DNA from: Diabrotica undecimpunctata
Lineage: Eukaryota > Arthropoda > Insecta > Coleoptera > Chrysomelidae
NCBI RefSeq assembly: GCF_040954645.1
Contig: NC_092804.1
Span: forward strand, 148,189,108-148,253,107
Length of the DNA: 64,000 bases
Direction: 5' to 3'
Within the stretch, counting starts at the first letter, position 1; each line of letters starts with the position of its first letter. The notes under the pieces were generated by a model. That model ran no database searches. It worked only from the letters and a program-made list of their open reading frames with translations, and was not told the origin of the DNA. Below, one piece after another: positions 63,500 through 64,000 of the stretch. Made by a program: the position numbers and the translations under genes.

Positions 63500-64000
63500 A
63501 TAAGTCCCAGGAATCGACTGGCGTGTAGCACTAGTCTTTCAAATTTAGTTTGGTGGCAAACTGAATGACCTTCCACATTATCTTCTGCTAAAAAGCCTGG
63601 GTAGTTAAGTAGATTGTATTTTAGACAAAATAATGAGGTGTGAATTGTATACACATTTCAAAACTAATCATCAAGATAAAATAAACACATTCTGAGTAAC
63701 GGATTTCTTATTTTTTGTTTTATAAAAAATGAACTTTCGTATAATATTGCTTATTGCTTACTGTTTTTTATATACAGTATATCAGTTTTAAAACTTACAA
63801 TGGGCTATATCTCACGAACAAAAGCTGATATGAAAAAATGCATGAAACCATTTCTAGGATAGTGAGAGGAAACTAAAATAACATGAAAGAGAACTCACCC
63901 CCATCAACCCCCTAGGCCCCACCCACCACAACCAAGAAAGTTTGAATTGAAAACCCCTACTTGTAATACATCATTGAAAAGACTATAAAAAATGCTATCC
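63500..64000. other. Unassigned sequence to the window end
   Basis: No recognised feature. Further parts of the Tigger gene might lie in 63480-63600 and beyond, but I cannot identify them. Confidence 0.3.

Noticed and set aside
1..64000. CRISPR arrays, operons or bacterial defence systems
   Set aside because: No regularly spaced short repeats and no prokaryotic gene organisation; the repeats are eukaryotic transposon ends, satellites and TA microsatellites.

Overview
The window looks like intergenic, repeat-saturated DNA from a large, AT-rich insect nuclear genome. A beetle is my best guess: the mix of piggyBac, jockey, R1-like, RTE-like and Penelope-like families with (GAA)n-tailed retrotransposons fits, but this is inference from family content, not a species identification. 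I found no convincing single-copy host gene. Almost every recognisable coding stretch is a transposase or reverse transcriptase, and nearly all are broken by stops, frameshifts, truncation or nested insertions.

Layout. 0-13 kb: a Harbinger scrap, a piggyBac scrap, an RTE-like 3' end, an R1-like remnant, a Tc1/mariner element with a DD41D-like spacing (5169-6879), Penelope-like element (PLE) pieces, and a full-length decayed piggyBac (9631-12214). 13-21 kb: a large diverged inverted repeat that hosts a second piggyBac (14601-17539), itself hit by a retrotransposon, followed by a jockey relic hit by another non-LTR element. 21-32 kb: a spliced gene relic of an unnamed insect family, a candidate LTR, and two more piggyBacs, one carrying an unclassified 1.5-kb insert and one carrying a 2.1-kb retrotransposon. 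33-37 kb: a pogo/Tigger relic and a hAT element with an 8-bp target duplication. 37.5-43.1 kb: a roughly 310-bp satellite that received a non-LTR copy with one uninterrupted 786-codon frame and an internally deleted jockey. 43.1-47.6 kb: a foldback-type structure containing a mariner, two retrotransposon pieces and a smaller inverted-repeat element that carries a tRNA-Asp-like gene. 48-53 kb: a piggyBac 3' end and a Tc1 element split by an RTE-like copy. 53-63 kb: an (GAA)n-tailed retrotransposon opened first by a two-gene Harbinger (which carries piggyBac-6) and again by a block of PLE-like terminal repeats that carries an RTE-like element. 63 kb to the end: a Tigger C-terminus.

The window therefore reads as a stratified record of transposition. 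Target-site duplications let many of the layers be ordered. There is no operon-like cooperation between genes. The only functional pairing visible is inside the Harbinger element, where a divergent Myb/SANT-like protein and a DDE transposase are both still recognisable. All repeat boundaries and duplications were read by eye; percent identities were not computed.
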